Shown here: positions 52,115 through 60,998 of the stretch, one piece after another | How positions within the stretch are numbered: position 1 is the first letter of the stretch | Layout: each line of letters starts with the position of its first letter | Origin: Erythrobacter sp. | GTDB lineage: Bacteria; Pseudomonadota; Alphaproteobacteria; Sphingomonadales; Sphingomonadaceae | Reading direction: 5' to 3' | Assembly: GCA_009993635.1 (NCBI GenBank) | Contig: JAACTC010000007.1 | Span: 248,001 to 312,000, forward strand | DNA: 64,000 bases | Notes under the pieces: generated by a model | Told to the model about the DNA's origin: nothing | The model's database searches: none | What the model saw: only the letters and a program-made list of their open reading frames with translations | Translations under genes and position numbers: made by a program

Positions 52115-54979
52115 TCAGAGTGCGTCTCCGCCGACCTTGTAGGTAAGTTGCAGATAGAAGCGCCGGCCGACCGCATCGAACCAAGAGCTGTTGTAATAGG
52201 GGTAGCTTGCATGGGTCGGGTCTTTCACCGGGTTGCGATCGAACAGGTTGTTGATCGTTCCCGAGACCCGCAGGCGATCGGTCGGATCGTACTGGGCTGA
52301 AAGGTTGAACCAGTAGCTTTCGTCGATCTTCCCGTCCCAGTTCCAATTGGTCATCTCACCAATACGGATTCCGGTAAGTGTGGTGGAGAAGCGAGGCATG
52401 CTCCAGGTGACGTAGGCCTTACCCTTGTCGCGCGGAATCTCGTAGCCGTTGAGCGGCACGTACTTGTCCAGTGTCGGATCGCCGGGGTACTGCTGGATCT
52501 TGTGGTCGAACACGTAGGTGTAGCTGGCACCGAGGGCGATATCGCCCGCGCGGCCAATCCCGAACCGGCTGTTGAGCGCAACGTCGATCCCCTCGACCCG
52601 CTCGCGCGCCACGTTGATCGGCACGACGCTCACCGATTCCAGCTCGCCCGCCGAGGCACCGCTCTGATAGCGTTGAACCCGATCGAGTGCGTCCACGCAG
52701 GTCGGTGAACTGGTATCGATCTGACCGCCATTGATATCGGTGCCGAGGCGGCAATTCGCCTCGTCGATCAGCAGGCTGTTGGTGTCGAGATTGAGAACTT
52801 GGTTCTCCATCCGGATCCGGAAATAGTCGACCGACACATCGAAAATGCGGCCCGGTGCCCATACCAGACCCGCGGTGACCGACTGCGCGGTTTCGGGCAA
52901 CAGGTCGCGATTACCGCTGCGCCGCTGTATGAACCCTTCGTAACGCGTGTTGACGCAGTCGGCGAGGGTCGGGTCGGCCTGTTCCAGCCGGCAATTGTAA
53001 TAATCCGCCCCGCCACCATTCACTGTACCCGGCCCGCGATAAACGTAGTGCAGGTCAGGCGCCCGGAAGCCGGTACCGATCGCGCCGCGGACCAGAATCG
53101 TCCTGGTGGGCCGCAGTTCCGCCCCGAGGTTGTAGGTGAATTCGCCGAAACTGTTGCCCGCGTAGTTGTAGCCGTCGTAGCGGCCGGCCCCGGTCATGCT
53201 CAGGAATTCGAACACCGGAACGCGCAGTTCTGCGCCGACACCCCAGTGTTCGCGGTCGCCTTCCCCGTCGGAATCCTGAATGCCGACGTAATACTGCGTC
53301 AGCGCCTTGGGATCGGGATTGATCTCGTACCCCGCCTTGCCGATTTCGGCGACCGCCGCGAAGCCGACCGGACCAGCTGGCAGCTCGAACAGGCTGGTAG
53401 TGCTGATATTTGCCTGGAAATTGTCTACCCAGGACTTGGGCTTGTAGACGGTATATTCCTGGATGGTCGCGTATTCGGCCGGGGTGAGCGCGGTGAACAG
53501 GCGGGTGGGATCGGCGTCGAACCGCGGGTATCCCGTCGTATTGCCGGGATCGTCGACCGGCTGGCCAAGAAAGAAATCGTTTGCCTTGTCGATCACGATT
53601 TCCGGCCACGCCATGCGCGAACGGTACTCTGCGTGATTAAAGTACACCTCGTAATCCCACTCTCGCCCGGCAAGATCCATCTGCCCGCGAATGCCCGGTG
53701 TGATGTTGACCGTGTAGGATTCGTTCTGGATCATCCCGTTTTCGAACCCGCCGATCTCTTCGGGGGTGAACGTACGGTACCATCCGTCGAGCTGGTCGAG
53801 CCAGTAGGTGTCAATCGGGGCGAGGTATTGTGGATTGTAGAACAGCCCTTCCTCGTTTCCATCGGGTGCGACGTAGAACCAAGTCTTGAAACCGTTGAAC
53901 AGTTCGAGGTCGGAATAGCCGAACTGCGCATCGAGGAAGAGATTGGTTCTGCCGTTCAGCTCGTACCCTGCAGAGGTGTAGAGGCTTACCTGGTCGCGGT
54001 CCGACAGGATCTGGCCATAGGCGATCGCTTCGTTGCTGCCGCAGAAATAGCCGTCGGTCGCGGCGTAGCCATTGTCGACGTCGAAGCCGTAACCATCGCG
54101 CGGTGCGTAATAGGTCGTGCCCTGGTTGGTAAAGCCCAGGTCCGCGCAGGTCTGCGCGCCGGGATCGATATAGTAGCCGCCTGAATCGTAGCGGAGGAAA
54201 TTGCGGTAGGCGAGCGGATCGTCAGTAGTCGGATTGTCGGCTGTGGAATCCTGTATCGCACGCTCGTAACCCCAGAGCGGGCGCTGGGCGCTATATTGCG
54301 CACCGATCAACGCATGGAACGGTCCGGATCGGAATCCGGTCGACCCCGTGATGCGGAAGGATTCGCCGCCGCCATCTTCGGTCAGGCCGAACTGCGCGTC
54401 GATCCGGGTGCCGTCAGGCTCCTGTTTCAGCTGGAAGTTGACCACCCCCGAAATGGCGTCGGAGCCATAGATTGCGGATGCCGCGCCGCTGAGAATCTCG
54501 ACCCGCTCGATCAACCCGATGGGAATGTTCGAAATATCGGCAACATTGCTGTTTCCCCCGTAAGGCATCGGGAAGTCCGCGATCCGGCGGCCATTGACCA
54601 GAACCAGCGTGTGGTTTGGCCCCAAGCCACGCAGATCGACCTGCTTTGCACCGGGGGTGAAAGTATTTGCACCATAGCTCTGCGTGCTCTGTGTCTCCCC
54701 GCTGTTCTGGGTGACCGACCGCATCAGGTCCGGCACATCCTGATAGCCCTGCCTGAGGATGTCTTCGGCGTCGATCACGGTGACAGGCGCGGGGCCTTCC
54801 ATTTCCGAGCGCGGAATGCGCGATCCCAGCACGACGATCACATTGTCTTCCTGGGCGGGCGCGTCGTCGTCCCTCAGTTCCAGCGTTTCGTCGACCTCGC
54901 CCTGCGCATCCTGTGCAGCGGCAGCGGTGGCAAGCAAGCTGGTGCCAGCCAGCGCGATGGCGATAGAGATTCGGCGCAT
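52115..54979 (-). CDS. TonB-dependent outer membrane receptor (third of three)
   Basis: This 954-residue protein has a signal peptide ending ATAAAAQ, the TonB box-like NVIVVLGSRIPRS, plug motifs DLRGLGPNHTLVLVNGRR and AIYGSDAISGVVNFQLK, and a full beta-barrel ending in LQLTYKVG. AGAGGGGG-like purines (AGAGGGGG) precede the ATG. It is the same class as the receptor at 21270-24257. Downstream is the C69 dipeptidase, and upstream an Lrp gene and a cyanophycinase-isoaspartyl peptidase, so a peptide or cyanophycin-derived dipeptide is the likely ligand. Confidence 0.93.
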   Translation of the reverse strand: MRRISIAIALAGTSLLATAAAAQDAQGEVDETLELRDDDAPAQEDNVIVVLGSRIPRSEMEGPAPVTVIDAEDILRQGYQDVPDLMRSVTQNSGETQSTQSYGANTFTPGAKQVDLRGLGPNHTLVLVNGRRIADFPMPYGGNSNVADISNIPIGLIERVEILSGAASAIYGSDAISGVVNFQLKQEPDGTRIDAQFGLTEDGGGESFRITGSTGFRSGPFHALIGAQYSAQRPLWGYERAIQDSTADNPTTDDPLAYRNFLRYDSGGYYIDPGAQTCADLGFTNQGTTYYAPRDGYGFDVDNGYAATDGYFCGSNEAIAYGQILSDRDQVSLYTSAGYELNGRTNLFLDAQFGYSDLELFNGFKTWFYVAPDGNEEGLFYNPQYLAPIDTYWLDQLDGWYRTFTPEEIGGFENGMIQNESYTVNITPGIRGQMDLAGREWDYEVYFNHAEYRSRMAWPEIVIDKANDFFLGQPVDDPGNTTGYPRFDADPTRLFTALTPAEYATIQEYTVYKPKSWVDNFQANISTTSLFELPAGPVGFAAVAEIGKAGYEINPDPKALTQYYVGIQDSDGEGDREHWGVGAELRVPVFEFLSMTGAGRYDGYNYAGNSFGEFTYNLGAELRPTRTILVRGAIGTGFRAPDLHYVYRGPGTVNGGGADYYNCRLEQADPTLADCVNTRYEGFIQRRSGNRDLLPETAQSVTAGLVWAPGRIFDVSVDYFRIRMENQVLNLDTNSLLIDEANCRLGTDINGGQIDTSSPTCVDALDRVQRYQSGASAGELESVSVVPINVARERVEGIDVALNSRFGIGRAGDIALGASYTYVFDHKIQQYPGDPTLDKYVPLNGYEIPRDKGKAYVTWSMPRFSTTLTGIRIGEMTNWNWDGKIDESYWFNLSAQYDPTDRLRVSGTINNLFDRNPVKDPTHASYPYYNSSWFDAVGRRFYLQLTYKVGGDAL

Positions 54980-55175
54980 AGAATTGTCCCCCTCTCGAGC
55001 GCGGTACGCCCGTGATCTTGATCTTCGCCTGAGCCGGCGTCCCTCCCGTACCCGCAGAATGACGGGGCAGCGTCACGATCACACCATGTCGTCGCGGACA
55101 TCCGAAGTGTGACCATGTCTGCCCGAAAAGTATATCGTGACGATTACGGCTCTTGGAGCGAATCCGGCCTCTGAT

Positions 55176-55192
55176 ACGACAAATCCTGTCGT
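55176..55192. promoter_or_regulatory. Candidate Lrp-family site upstream of the TonB receptor
   Basis: ACGACA-AATCC-TGTCGT is a perfect 6-bp inverted repeat lying between the lrp stop and the TonB receptor start. Its first 9 bases plus two later blocks (ACGACAAAT.C.GTC) recur at 55710-55724 on the other side of the lrp gene. Confidence 0.5.
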
Positions 55193-55213
55193 TTGTTGCC
55201 AAAAATAGTCAGA

Positions 55214-55687
55214 TTACAGCTCGTCATGGACAGGGAGCGGCCCGTTGGTTTTCACCACGCTCATCACCACGCAGGTCTTGAAGGTTTTGATCGGGTGTCG
55301 ATCGTAGAAGAAATCGCGCGTGAATTCGTCATATTCGTCCATATCGCGCGCGACGACGGTCAGGATGAAATCCGCGTCTCCGGTGATGTAGTAGCCATTG
55401 GTCACCTGCGGCGTATTGCGAATATCCTGCTTAAACCGATCGATCACCCCGCGGTCCTCGCGGTCAAGCGTCACCATCACCAGCGCCATGATGTTGTATC
55501 CCAGCGAACGGGGCGAGACCATCGCCGCCTCGCGTTCGATAATGCCGTCGGAGCGCAGACGCTTGAGCCGTTTCAGTGCCGCAGTGGGGGAAAGGCCGCA
55601 GATCTCCCCCAGTTGCTCTGCTGTAAGATGGGTATCGGCTTGGACCGCCTCTAACAGGCGAGCGTCCGCTGTATCGATTTTCCTCAA
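55214..55687 (-). CDS. Lrp/AsnC-family transcriptional regulator
   Basis: An in-frame TTG at 55687 is chosen as start because AAGGAG lies 6 bases before it, and it gives the classical opening MRKIDTADARLLEAVQ; a TTG 13 codons earlier has no such site. The 157-residue protein has the N-terminal helix-turn-helix (LGEICGLSPTAALKRLKRLRSDGII) and the C-terminal AsnC ligand-binding domain (TNGYYITGDADFILTVVARD). Such regulators sense amino acids. Flanked by a TonB receptor/dipeptidase operon and a divergent peptidase gene, it probably controls both in response to an amino acid product. Confidence 0.92.
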   Translation of the reverse strand: MRKIDTADARLLEAVQADTHLTAEQLGEICGLSPTAALKRLKRLRSDGIIEREAAMVSPRSLGYNIMALVMVTLDREDRGVIDRFKQDIRNTPQVTNGYYITGDADFILTVVARDMDEYDEFTRDFFYDRHPIKTFKTCVVMSVVKTNGPLPVHDEL

Positions 55688-55709
55688 CTTTGTCTCCTTG
55701 GCTGCCCGA

Positions 55710-55726
55710 ACGACAAATTCGGTCAA
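55710..55726. promoter_or_regulatory. Candidate Lrp-family site upstream of the peptidase fusion
   Basis: ACGACAAATTCGGTCAA repeats 13 of the first 15 positions of the element at 55176. It lies between the divergent lrp and peptidase-fusion starts, about 25 bases before the lrp start codon, and so could mediate autoregulation and control of the fusion gene. Confidence 0.45.
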
Positions 55727-55875
55727 TATATGCCGCTAATCGTCCAGATATGGTTGGGCCTATCTGCGAAGCTGGCGCCGGTCGAATCCTTTGTGGGGGG
55801 GCGAGCGTGGCGGTCGATTGGACGCCGGAACGCCATCCGCCCATGACGGATCCGGTCAATGTCGGAGATCGTTTC

Positions 55876-57822
55876 ATGCATCCCATAAAGTTCTTCATCG
55901 CGTTCGTGGCCGCATTCGCACTGCTCTTGCCGGGCCAGGCCCATGCACAAGAACCCCGCGGCTATTCCTATTTCGAGAGCGGCGATGTGACCGCGCCGAC
56001 GCCCGGGGCGCCGTCGTTCGGCCTCCTGTTGATTGGTGGGTCCGAGTGGAGCGAGCCGGCCTGGCACTGGTTTGCGGACAAAACCGGCGGTGGCCATTTG
56101 GTGATTTTGCGCGCCTCGCAAGACGGCAGCGATGGCGAATGGCTGATGGAAAGAATCGGCGGTCTGGCATCGGTGCAAACCCTGATTTTCAACAATCGCG
56201 AGGCTGCCTCCGACCCGCGGGTGGCTGAAATCCTCCGCAATGCGGACGGCATTTTTATCGCCGGGGGCGATCAGTCCAAATATGTTCGCTTTTGGAAGGA
56301 CACGCCGGTGGCGGCGGCGCTAAACGCGCACCTCGCCGCCGGTCGACCGCTCGGCGGCACAAGCGCGGGTCTCGCGATCCTCGGTGGCACGGGTTACGGC
56401 GCGATGGCGCAGGAGGCGGTCGACTCGCCCGAAGCACTCTCCGATCCCAATAGTGAGAAGGTGACGCTGGTAAGCGATTTCTTAGCCACGCCCTTCCTCG
56501 CGAACGTCATCACCGACACGCATTTCAGCGAGCGGGATCGGCTCGGCCGGCTGGTCGCCTTCGTGTCGCAGGCGCGCGCGGCAGGCAATCCTGATGCGAT
56601 CGGTCTCGGTATCGACGAGGATACTGCGCTCGCGGTCGAGGCGGATGGCAGCGCCCGGCTCTACACCACCAGTGACGGGCATGCTTGGCTGGTCCGACCC
56701 CTAGGCATGCCGACATTCGAAGACGGTGGCGCGCTCGACTGGGCGGCGGTGGAACTGACCGGGATCGGTCCGCAAAGCCGCGTCGATCTCGCCACGATGA
56801 CCGTGGCCAACCCCGCATTCTCCGGCACCGCACAAGTCGAGGCAGGCGAACTGCGCGACGTGCCCGCTCCGCCCGAGAGGCGCGAATGGGCGCTCGCGAT
56901 CCACGGCGGTTCGGGCGTGATCGAGCGCGGCGACCTGACGCCCGAAACGGAAGCAGACTATCGTGCCAGCCTGCAGGCGGCGCTGGCAGTGGGCTCCGCG
57001 GTTCTCGAGAACGGAGGCACCAGCCTCGACGCGGTCGAAGCGACCCTGCGCGTTCTCGAAGACGATCCGCTATTCAACGCCGGGCGTGGCGCAGTGTTCG
57101 ATGCCGAGGGGCGCAACCAGCTCGATGCCTCGATCATGGATGGTAAGACACTGAACGCAGGCGCTGTCGCGGGTGTGAGCACCACCAAGCACCCGGTGAC
57201 TCTCGCCCGCGCGGTGATGGAGAACTCACGCCACGTCCTGCTGTCGGGCGAAGGGGCAGACCAGTTCGCCCGCGAGCAGGGCGTGGAGCAGGTCGATCCG
57301 TCCTACTTCCGAACCGAGCATCGCTGGCGGCAGATCGAGGAGTGGCGCAAGAACAATCTCTCCGCCCTCGCACTCGACCCTACGCATCGCTTCGGCACGG
57401 TGGGCGCGGTTGCGCTAGACAAGGACGGCAACCTCGCGGCGGCGACCTCGACCGGCGGGCTTACGGGCAAGCGTTGGGGCCGGATCGGCGATTCTCCGAT
57501 TATCGGCGCGGGCACCTATGCCGCCAATGGCAAGTGCGCCGTCTCCGGAACCGGCACGGGCGAGTACTTTATCCGCGAGAATGCCGGGCGCCAGGTGTGC
57601 GACCGGGTCGCATGGAACGGGCAGAGCATCGCCCAGGCCGCCGACGACACCATCGGTGCGATCGGCGCACTGGGCGGCGATGGCGGGCTGATCGCGATGG
57701 ACGCGATGGGCCGGATCGCCTTCGCCATGAACACCGAGGGAATGTACCGGGGCGCAGCCAGCAGCGATCACCCGGCAGAAGAGGCAATCTACGCCGACGA
57801 AACTTTGGCAAACGAGGACTGA
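55876..57822 (+). CDS. Secreted fusion of cyanophycinase-like S51 peptidase and isoaspartyl aminopeptidase/asparaginase
   Basis: The ATG at 55876 follows GGAG and opens a Sec signal peptide ending QAHAQ; the chain has 648 residues. Residues about 45-320 are a peptidase S51 domain: FIAGGDQ (127-133), the nucleophile elbow GTSAG (Ser163) and DTHFSERDRLGRL, as in cyanophycinases. Residues about 337-640 are a plant-type asparaginase/isoaspartyl peptidase: AIHGGSG, NAGRGAVF, and the autocleavage site HRFGTVGAV with nucleophile Thr508, then GAGTYA. The first activity frees beta-Asp-Arg dipeptides from cyanophycin; the second splits beta-aspartyl dipeptides. Both catalytic residues are intact. A PLP enzyme follows 3 bases downstream. 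Confidence 0.9.
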   Translation: MHPIKFFIAFVAAFALLLPGQAHAQEPRGYSYFESGDVTAPTPGAPSFGLLLIGGSEWSEPAWHWFADKTGGGHLVILRASQDGSDGEWLMERIGGLASVQTLIFNNREAASDPRVAEILRNADGIFIAGGDQSKYVRFWKDTPVAAALNAHLAAGRPLGGTSAGLAILGGTGYGAMAQEAVDSPEALSDPNSEKVTLVSDFLATPFLANVITDTHFSERDRLGRLVAFVSQARAAGNPDAIGLGIDEDTALAVEADGSARLYTTSDGHAWLVRPLGMPTFEDGGALDWAAVELTGIGPQSRVDLATMTVANPAFSGTAQVEAGELRDVPAPPERREWALAIHGGSGVIERGDLTPETEADYRASLQAALAVGSAVLENGGTSLDAVEATLRVLEDDPLFNAGRGAVFDAEGRNQLDASIMDGKTLNAGAVAGVSTTKHPVTLARAVMENSRHVLLSGEGADQFAREQGVEQVDPSYFRTEHRWRQIEEWRKNNLSALALDPTHRFGTVGAVALDKDGNLAAATSTGGLTGKRWGRIGDSPIIGAGTYAANGKCAVSGTGTGEYFIRENAGRQVCDRVAWNGQSIAQAADDTIGAIGALGGDGGLIAMDAMGRIAFAMNTEGMYRGAASSDHPAEEAIYADETLANED

Positions 57823-57825
57823 TCA

Positions 57826-59055
57826 ATGGCCGACTACTCCCCTGCAAATTCCTCCGCCAACGGGGAAGATAGCATGTCCATCACCAGCCAGAAGCCATCG
57901 ACCATCGCGGTGTGGGCCGGCGAGGAAAAGCCGCTCGCCTTTGGGGCCGCACAGGTGCCGATCGTGCAGAGCGCGCCCTTCGCCTACGAGGATATGGACG
58001 AATGGGCCGCGGTCGCGCTCGGGCAAACCGAGGGCTATATCTACAGCCGCAACACCAACCCCACCGTCGGCGTGTTCGAGGAAAAATGCCGCATCCTCGA
58101 AGGGGGGGAGAAGGCGATCGCCTTTGCCAGCGGGATGGCGGCGATTTCCAACACGCTGCTCTCCCTGCTGTCGCCGGGCGATCGCGTTGTGTCGATCAAG
58201 GATAGCTACGGCGGCACCAGCCGACTGTTCATGGATACGCTGCCCCGCATGCAGATCGAGGTGGATCTGGTCGATACGAGCGATGGGGACGCGATCGACG
58301 CCGCGATCGCCAAGGGCTGCAAGCTGGTCTATCTGGAGACGCCGACCAATCCCACGCTGAAGATCATCGATCTCGACCGCGCCATCCGCGCGGCCAAGGC
58401 GCAAGGGGCGGTCACCGTGGTCGACAACACCTTCGCCACCCCGATCAACCAGCGCCCGCTGGAATTCGGAGCCGACCTCGTGCTGCATTCGGCAACCAAA
58501 TACCTCGGCGGTCACGACGACGCGATGGGCGGCGTGCTGATCGGGCGCGAGGATCTGGTGCGCAAGGTGTACGAACACCGCGAGATCTGCGGTGCGGTGC
58601 TGTCTGCCTTCTCCGCCTATCTGCTGCTGCGCGGGATGAAGACGCTCGACCTCAGGGTGAAGAAGCAGAACGAGACCGGCCTTGCGGTCGCGCGTTTTCT
58701 GAACCAGCATCCCAAGGTCGCCAGCGTGTTCTACCCGGGGCTCGAAACGCACGACAAGCACGATGTGGCCAAGCGCCAGATGTCGGGCTTCGGCGGAATG
58801 CTCAGCTTCTCGGTCGACGGCGATTTCGACGCGCTCAAGCGCTTCGTCGGCGGATTGAAATATGTCCACCGCGCCGCGAGCCTCGGTTCGGTCAACACGC
58901 TGATCGGCCCGCCGTCGGTCACCAGCCATGTCGAATGCACGGCCGAGCAGCGTGCCGCACTCGGAATATCGGAAACACTACTGCGCTATTCCTGCGGTGT
59001 GGAGGACGCGGACGATCTCATCGCGCAACTCGACGAAGGCCTGAAATCTGTCTGA
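57826..59055 (+). CDS. Cystathionine gamma-synthase family PLP enzyme
   Basis: This 409-residue protein starts 3 bases after the fusion gene; an ATG at 57874 is a possible later start. It has the Cys/Met-metabolism PLP fold: YSRNTNPTVGVFEEK, the cofactor-stacking SYGGT, VDNTFATP with the Asp that holds the pyridine ring, and the Schiff-base lysine in HSATKYLGGHDD. The family contains gamma-synthases, gamma-lyases and beta-lyases, which cannot be told apart here. Co-transcription with a peptidase suggests use of released amino acids, perhaps as an elimination step. Confidence 0.9.
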   Translation: MADYSPANSSANGEDSMSITSQKPSTIAVWAGEEKPLAFGAAQVPIVQSAPFAYEDMDEWAAVALGQTEGYIYSRNTNPTVGVFEEKCRILEGGEKAIAFASGMAAISNTLLSLLSPGDRVVSIKDSYGGTSRLFMDTLPRMQIEVDLVDTSDGDAIDAAIAKGCKLVYLETPTNPTLKIIDLDRAIRAAKAQGAVTVVDNTFATPINQRPLEFGADLVLHSATKYLGGHDDAMGGVLIGREDLVRKVYEHREICGAVLSAFSAYLLLRGMKTLDLRVKKQNETGLAVARFLNQHPKVASVFYPGLETHDKHDVAKRQMSGFGGMLSFSVDGDFDALKRFVGGLKYVHRAASLGSVNTLIGPPSVTSHVECTAEQRAALGISETLLRYSCGVEDADDLIAQLDEGLKSV

Positions 59056-59290
59056 TAGTCGCACCGGCAGGTGACGGACGTGGTGCTCGATTACTAATGG
59101 ATATATCCATGCAGGCCGTGCCGGAGGGAATTGCTCGCTTTTCGAAGAAGAGGCTTATGACGACAATGCAATCTTTGATCGTTGATAGCTGACTGTCTGC
59201 TTGCGGCCCAACAAAGGACTTTGCAATGGGGCCAGCCCCTGCATAGGCCCTCATTTTGCTAATTACCCAGTGGCAGTATTATTTCGATTC

Positions 59291-60070
59291 CTAGATGCTC
59301 GTTGCATCCAGTATCACGCGAACAGTCTCCTCTGGCCGATCCCACATCGGGAAGTGTCCGCTACGCTCGAACCAGTGCAGCGTCGCTCCAGGGAAAGCCT
59401 TGATCGCGCGATCCGCCTGCTGCGGTAGACACAGCCGATCCTTTCGTCCCCAGCCGATGACAACAGGCGCAGCCGTTTTCGCAGGACCCTCCTGCATCGC
59501 GCCGTTGGCGAGATCCTTCACAAGCGAATTGACGGTGCGCGTGTCAGCCAACGACTTCAATTCGCGCGCGACGAATGCCCCGTCGAGCGCCCACGGCCTA
59601 GCAGAGAGCTGGGCCAAGAGCGCGGTCCGGCCTGCGACATTTCCGGTGATGGCAGAAAGCGCCGGTCGCAGTGCGCGAACCAGAGCAACCGATGGCATTA
59701 AGGTGGCTTTGAAGAAGGTGCGCTCCCACCCTTGCCAGAAGCCGCCCGGATCGAGTGCGACAACCGCGCCCGCTTGGCCGCGCCGCGCCATCTCGAGCAC
59801 CAGGCGAGCCCCCAGCGAGCTGCCAACCATATCAATACCTGTGAGGTTCTCCGCGCCGAGCCAGTTGTCCAGACTGCGCGCAAGTCCGTCAAACGTGCCG
59901 CTGTCGGCCTCGTCGGGTGTTTGCCCATGGCCGGGCAGGTCTATGGCAATTACCTCCCTGACTTGAGAAAGCGCAGGCGAGATCGTGTCCCACGAGCCGC
60001 AGGTCGCCCCCAGTCCGTGGACAAGGAGGAGGGGTTTTCCGCGCCCCGTGCGCGTGTAGTGTATGGTCAT
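59291..60070 (-). CDS. Alpha/beta hydrolase
   Basis: This 259-residue protein has the classical fold markers: LLLVHGLGATCGSW (oxyanion region), DLPGHGQT, the nucleophile elbow GSSLG, the acid in GWGRKDRLCLP and the catalytic His in RSGHFPMWDRPE. It lacks a signal peptide. The wording is that of small-ester or C-C bond hydrolases, but no substrate can be named. It is monocistronic, beside a decayed integrase. Confidence 0.9.
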   Translation of the reverse strand: MTIHYTRTGRGKPLLLVHGLGATCGSWDTISPALSQVREVIAIDLPGHGQTPDEADSGTFDGLARSLDNWLGAENLTGIDMVGSSLGARLVLEMARRGQAGAVVALDPGGFWQGWERTFFKATLMPSVALVRALRPALSAITGNVAGRTALLAQLSARPWALDGAFVARELKSLADTRTVNSLVKDLANGAMQEGPAKTAAPVVIGWGRKDRLCLPQQADRAIKAFPGATLHWFERSGHFPMWDRPEETVRVILDATSI

Positions 60071-60138
60071 GTAACGGCAACGTCTCGCACCGACTTATGG
60101 GCCCGTAGATGTCCATATTGCCGAATGTGAGGCCAAGA

Positions 60139-60151
60139 GCGGACGGTCCGC
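60139..60151. repeat. Dispersed palindrome, copy 1
   Basis: GCGGACGGTCCGC is a perfect 6-bp inverted repeat around one base, followed after 3 bases by CGGCCCA. A second copy, with the same downstream CGGCCCA, lies at 61780-61792 in the same orientation. The two bracket the integrase and GST remnants. Confidence 0.6.
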
Positions 60152-60185
60152 TTCCGGCCCAAAATCTTCACCTTCTTCGATTGCT

Positions 60186-60217
60186 CTATCTTTGGCCAAT
60201 GACGGCCAAGGAGATAG
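60186..60217 (+). promoter_or_regulatory. Hairpin sequestering the ribosome binding site of the integrase remnant
   Basis: CTATCT (60186-60191) pairs with AGATAG (60212-60217), and TTGGCC (60192-60197) pairs with GGCCAA (60204-60209), leaving a two-base GG bulge on the right. The Shine-Dalgarno AAGGAG lies in the right arm, 4 bases before the ATG's leader, so the fold would block translation. Confidence 0.4.
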
Positions 60218-60220
60218 ACA

Positions 60221-60853
60221 ATGGGATACTCACGATTTGACCCTGCCATGCAGAGACGCGTGGCCTGGAACGCTGGCAAGAATGTCGGCACCAAACGTCC
60301 GCTGACGCAGAAACAGATATGGGCAATCCGCTTTCACCTGGATCGGGAAGGACGGTTGAGAGACAAGGCACTCTTCGACCTTGCTATCGACAGTAAGTTG
60401 CGCGGCTGCGATTTGGTGAAGATCAAAATTGGCGACATTGTTGCCGGCTCTGACATCCGCAACCGCGCGACCGTCATTCAGCAGAAAACCAATCGACCGG
60501 TGCAATTCGAACTCACCGCCGATGTGCGAGCGACGCTACTAGCCTGGTTGGAACGGCGGGGCGGCTCAACGGGCGATTATCTATTTCCAAGCAGGATCGA
60601 TCATGCCGGACACATGAGCACGCGCCAGTATGCCCGCCTAGTTGATGAATGGGTGACTGCGATTGGTCTTCGGAAGTCCGAATACGGAACACACTCGCTT
60701 TGAAGGACCAAGGCCGCGATGATCTATCGGGCCACGGGCAACATTCGGGCCATCCAGATCTTGCTGGGTCACACGAAGATCGAGAACACAGTCCGCTATC
60801 TCGGTGTGGACGTCGAAGACGCCTTACTCCTAGCAGAGCGCACCGAAATCTGA
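60221..60853 (+). pseudogene. Tyrosine recombinase interrupted by a nonsense codon at its catalytic arginine
   Basis: Read through one stop, the frame encodes a 210-residue integrase. The first catalytic Arg is in DSKLRGCDL, the box II region reads HSL-stop-RTKAAMIY, and LLGHTKIENTVRYLG supplies the second His and the nucleophilic Tyr. The TGA at 60701-60703 occupies the place of the Arg in the HxxR motif (expected HSLRRTK); a C-to-T change in CGA would create it. The rest of the frame is clean, so the inactivation is recent, or the gene is read through. The sequence is of the short, single-domain type common in alphaproteobacterial genomes. Confidence 0.85.
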
Positions 60854-60998
60854 CTCATCGAGCGGTCGGCCGTTGATCCTCGGTCGACCGCTTTGGAGCA
60901 TCTGCTTGGCGCGGTCGGGCGGCCTGAATTGGGGTGGGAAGCAGACTCATCTGGGTAACGAAAAGCGGGGTTCACTTTCCAACACCACGAACACGCAA

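Noticed and set aside
52799..54184. Plus-strand frame of 461 codons inside the third TonB receptor
   Set aside because: A mirror frame of the receptor coding strand with no recognisable domain.
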